Positions 8,471 to 10,187 of a stretch of DNA of 10,187 nt are shown one piece after another; within the stretch, counting starts at the first letter, position 1, and the number at the start of each line of letters is the position of its first letter. The DNA lies in assembly GCA_964479585.1 (NCBI GenBank), contig CAYZMP010000054.1:1-10187 (forward strand), given 5' to 3'. Origin of the DNA: UBA6182 sp964479585. GTDB lineage: Bacteria > Bacillota_I > Bacilli_A > Erysipelotrichales > Erysipelotrichaceae. Under the pieces are notes generated by a model. It searched no databases. It was not told the origin of the DNA and saw nothing but the letters and a program-made list of their open reading frames with translations. The position numbers and the translations under genes are program-made.

Positions 8471-8494
8471 AAAAAAGCGGATGCGATCCGCTTT
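8471..8494 (-). terminator. Intrinsic terminator between the permease gene and guaB
   Basis: On the minus strand AAAGCGGAT and ATCCGCTTT form a perfect 9-base stem around a CGC loop. The A-T pairs at the base of the stem merge into a TTTTTT run. It begins 6 bases after the permease stop and ends 17 bases before the guaB start. It should end most permease transcripts, leaving guaBA to readthrough or to a promoter inside the permease gene. I could not identify such a promoter. Confidence 0.88.
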
Positions 8495-8500
8495 AATTTA

Positions 8501-9817
8501 TTATTTTAAAATGTAATGCAACACAAAGATTGGTAAGAGAACCCAAACAATTGGATGAATCTCTTTGGTTCGCTTAGCAGCAATGGACGCGACTACATAT
8601 GTAATAAATCCAACAGCAATACCATCAGAAATAGAGTATGCTAAGATCATTGTAATGACAGCCATAAAGCTACTTGAAGCATACACAAAGTCACTCCAAT
8701 CAATACCACCTAATTGTTGTGCCATTAAGATACCAACAACAATAAGTGCAGGTGCAGTAACGATACCTGTAACAATCGCTAAAAGTGGAGCAAAGAAGAT
8801 AGCAAGGATAAATAATACTGCAGTAGTAACAGCAGTAAGACCTGTACGACCTCCAACTTCAACACCACTTGCAGACTCAATATAAGATGTGACAGTAGAA
8901 GTACCTAAACTTGCTCCAGCAATGGTACCTACAGCATCAGCCATCAATGCTTTTTCAACACGTTCTAAGTTACCCTCTTCATCTACTAAGTTTGTACGAT
9001 TTGCAACAGCAACAAGTGTTCCAGCTGTATCAAAGAAATCAACAAACAAGAAAGTAAAGATGATTAAAAATGCTTGAGGATGTGCAAACAAGTCGTCCAT
9101 ACCACCAACAAAAGCAAACACAGCCGAAGTATCAAATTCTACAGAGACGATTGCTGCAGGTAATGCTGGCATATCAGCAACACCAAATCCACCAGCAATT
9201 AATCCAACTACTGCGGTAATTACCATACCAAAGAAAATCGCTGCTTTAACTTTAAAAGCTAATAAAGCAATTGTAATTAACACACCAAATACGGAAAGTA
9301 ACACAGCTCCGTTAGTTAAATCTCCTAATGCAACAAGTGTTGCTTGATCACCAACGATAATACCTGCATTTTGAAATCCAATAAATGCAATGAAAAAACC
9401 AATACCAGCTCCAATAGCTAATTTCAATTGTTTTGGAATAGCTTGAATAACAACTTTACGAATGCCTGTCACAGTTACAATTAAAAACAAGATCCCTGAT
9501 ACGAAAACCGCTGCAAGGGCACCTTGCCATGATAAACCAAATTGTAAGATTACATTGAATGTAAAGAAAGCATTCAATCCCATTCCTGGTGCTAACGCAA
9601 CTGGATAGTTAGCATACAACCCCATAATAAGTGTTGCAATAGCTGCAGATAGCGCTGTTGCTAAAAAGGCTGCTTCAAATGGAATACCTCCAATTGATAA
9701 CATACCTGGATTGACCCCCAAGATGTAGGCCATGGTTAGAAACGTCGTTAAACCTGCTAATAGTTCAGTTTTAAAATCCGTTCCTTTTTTGGAAAGCTGA
9801 AAAAATTTCTCGAACAT
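8501..9817 (-). CDS. pbuG: NCS2 purine permease, AzgA family (guanine/hypoxanthine type)
   Basis: This integral membrane carrier probably imports hypoxanthine or guanine with protons. It is 438 residues from the chosen start, with about a dozen hydrophobic segments, typical of the AzgA branch. Family landmarks (numbered from this start) are the N-terminal GLTTFLTMAYI, APGMGLNAFF (76-85), DFFDTAGT (260-267) and TSTVTSYIESASGV (306-319). The acidic residues in the DFFDTAG region and the polar half-helix near residue 310 correspond to the substrate site of the family. I chose ATG 9817 because AAAGGGGA lies just upstream and the family starts with a short amphipathic segment like MFEKFF. A TTG eight codons earlier (9841) is less likely. 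The gene is headed by a guanine-class riboswitch, which supports a guanine or hypoxanthine substrate. The symbol rests on family and control context, not proof of substrate. Confidence 0.93.
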   Translation of the reverse strand: MFEKFFQLSKKGTDFKTELLAGLTTFLTMAYILGVNPGMLSIGGIPFEAAFLATALSAAIATLIMGLYANYPVALAPGMGLNAFFTFNVILQFGLSWQGALAAVFVSGILFLIVTVTGIRKVVIQAIPKQLKLAIGAGIGFFIAFIGFQNAGIIVGDQATLVALGDLTNGAVLLSVFGVLITIALLAFKVKAAIFFGMVITAVVGLIAGGFGVADMPALPAAIVSVEFDTSAVFAFVGGMDDLFAHPQAFLIIFTFLFVDFFDTAGTLVAVANRTNLVDEEGNLERVEKALMADAVGTIAGASLGTSTVTSYIESASGVEVGGRTGLTAVTTAVLFILAIFFAPLLAIVTGIVTAPALIVVGILMAQQLGGIDWSDFVYASSSFMAVITMILAYSISDGIAVGFITYVVASIAAKRTKEIHPIVWVLLPIFVLHYILK

Positions 9818-9849
9818 AAAGTTCCCCTTTCTTTGTGCCAAACCCGTCT

Positions 9850-9884
9850 AAAAAATGAAAAAACTTCCATCGTTTCGACAGAAG
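9850..9884 (-). terminator. Riboswitch expression-platform terminator
   Basis: CTTCTGTCG and CGATGGAAG form a 9-base stem (two G-U pairs) with an AAA loop at 9864-9884. TTTTTT follows directly, then CA and a second T6 run. It is the OFF structure of the purine riboswitch and lies about 30 bases before the permease start. Confidence 0.92.
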
Positions 9885-9902
9885 CACGCAGAAAAGCGGT
9901 TC

Positions 9903-9971
9903 CATCGTAGTCCAGCTTTTTACGGTAGCCGGGTAGAAACTCTTGCGCCTTATTCGCAAGGATATACGGTG
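9903..9971 (-). ncRNA. Purine riboswitch aptamer, guanine/hypoxanthine class
   Basis: The conserved three-way junction is readable. P1 pairs CGTA (9965-9968) with TACG (9906-9909), extended after one mismatch by two further pairs. P2 pairs CTTGCG (9955-9960) with CGCAAG (9942-9947) around the loop AATAAGG. J2/3 is the hallmark TTTCTACC (9932-9939). P3 pairs CGGCT (9927-9931) with AGCTG (9913-9917) around a loop containing ACCGTAA, whose CC can pair with the GG of loop 2. The specificity base equivalent to position 74 is C (9910) in GGACTACG, which indicates guanine or hypoxanthine rather than adenine. It lies in the leader of the permease gene and, with the terminator at 9850-9884, should stop transcription when ligand is bound. 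Confidence 0.96.
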
Positions 9972-9985
9972 TTTAGCATGGACTT

Positions 9986-10014
9986 ATTCTAGCATGAAAC
10001 ATTTAGAGTGTCGA
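9986..10014 (-). promoter_or_regulatory. Sigma-A-type promoter for the riboswitch leader
   Basis: The -35 box TCGACA (10009-10014) and the -10 box TAGAAT (9986-9991) are separated by exactly 17 bases. A TG one base before the -10 box makes it an extended -10. The predicted transcript starts near 9979, just ahead of the aptamer. Confidence 0.82.
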
Positions 10015-10187
10015 TAGGAAATAATCATTTTTCACAATTTAAGGGTTATTCACATTATAAAAGCGTACTTCTCTTTCTAAAAACGGATGTTGTTTTCAAG
10101 AGTGTATTGATTAAAGTTATCTCGCAAATACTCGGGAGTTTGACACTTCAATCAATCATAAAAATCAAGAAGTTCTCTCTTAAGAGG
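10015..10187. other. Upstream intergenic stretch without a recognised gene
   Basis: No convincing gene is seen on either strand in this AT-rich end of the window. It contains a perfect minus-strand TATAAT (10054-10059) with a weak -35-like TTTAGA (10076-10081) at 16 bases, possibly a second promoter. It also has an inverted repeat ATTGATT/AATCAAT (10106-10112 and 10150-10156) and the palindrome CTCTTAAGAG (10177-10186). What lies beyond is unknown. Confidence 0.4.

Noticed and set aside
9818..9841. Longer permease start at TTG 9841
   Set aside because: ATG 9817 has a good Shine-Dalgarno site at the right distance and fits the family N-terminus. The extra eight residues would be hydrophilic and unusual.
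9771..9959. A 62-codon open frame on the minus strand upstream of the permease
   Set aside because: It lies across the riboswitch, its terminator and the permease start in another frame, and has no protein-family features. The RNA structure explains the sequence.
1..10187. tRNA or rRNA genes, CRISPR arrays, insertion sequences, integrases
   Set aside because: None was seen on either strand: no regularly spaced repeats, no transposase or integrase motifs, and no tRNA-like cloverleaf noticed.

Overview
The window is AT-rich and uses the standard genetic code: Trp is TGG in the genes read, and all complete genes end in TAA or TAG. It has strong Shine-Dalgarno sites, a guanine-class purine riboswitch and intrinsic terminators. 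These features suggest a low-GC Gram-positive bacterium (Bacillota or a relative with the standard code). I cannot place it more precisely. Every supported gene lies on the minus strand, so transcription runs from high to low coordinates.

Positions about 5804-10020 form a purine unit. A sigma-A-type promoter (about 9986-10014) leads into a guanine-class riboswitch (about 9903-9971) with its own terminator (9850-9884). Next come an AzgA-type NCS2 purine permease, a second intrinsic terminator in the gap (8471-8494), guaB (IMP dehydrogenase, in an unusual form without the CBS module) and guaA (GMP synthase), which overlaps guaB by 11 bases. Together they import purine bases and make GMP from IMP. 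When guanine or hypoxanthine is plentiful, the riboswitch should shut off at least the permease. guaBA is affected only to the extent that it depends on readthrough from this leader.

Positions 1-5620 hold a restriction-modification module directly after guaA. The first gene encodes a 993-residue type IIG enzyme, with a PD-(D/E)XK nuclease, a gamma-class N6-adenine methyltransferase and a target-recognition region. The second encodes a separate 542-residue adenine methyltransferase. Both sizes, and the exact PD-x13-EAK nuclease motif, match the Eco57I system as I recall it (about 997 and 544 residues). A third co-directional gene starts 38 bases further on and has its own strong ribosome binding site. 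It encodes an OLD/RecF-like AAA ATPase that is cut by the window edge. The module begins 183 bases after the end of guaA, a known insertion point for genomic islands, so it looks like acquired defence cargo. No integrase or attachment-site repeat is visible.

The points most worth a second look are the ATPase attached to an Eco57I-type system, the CBS-less IMP dehydrogenase, and the duplicated 9-base element by which the riboswitch appears to switch.
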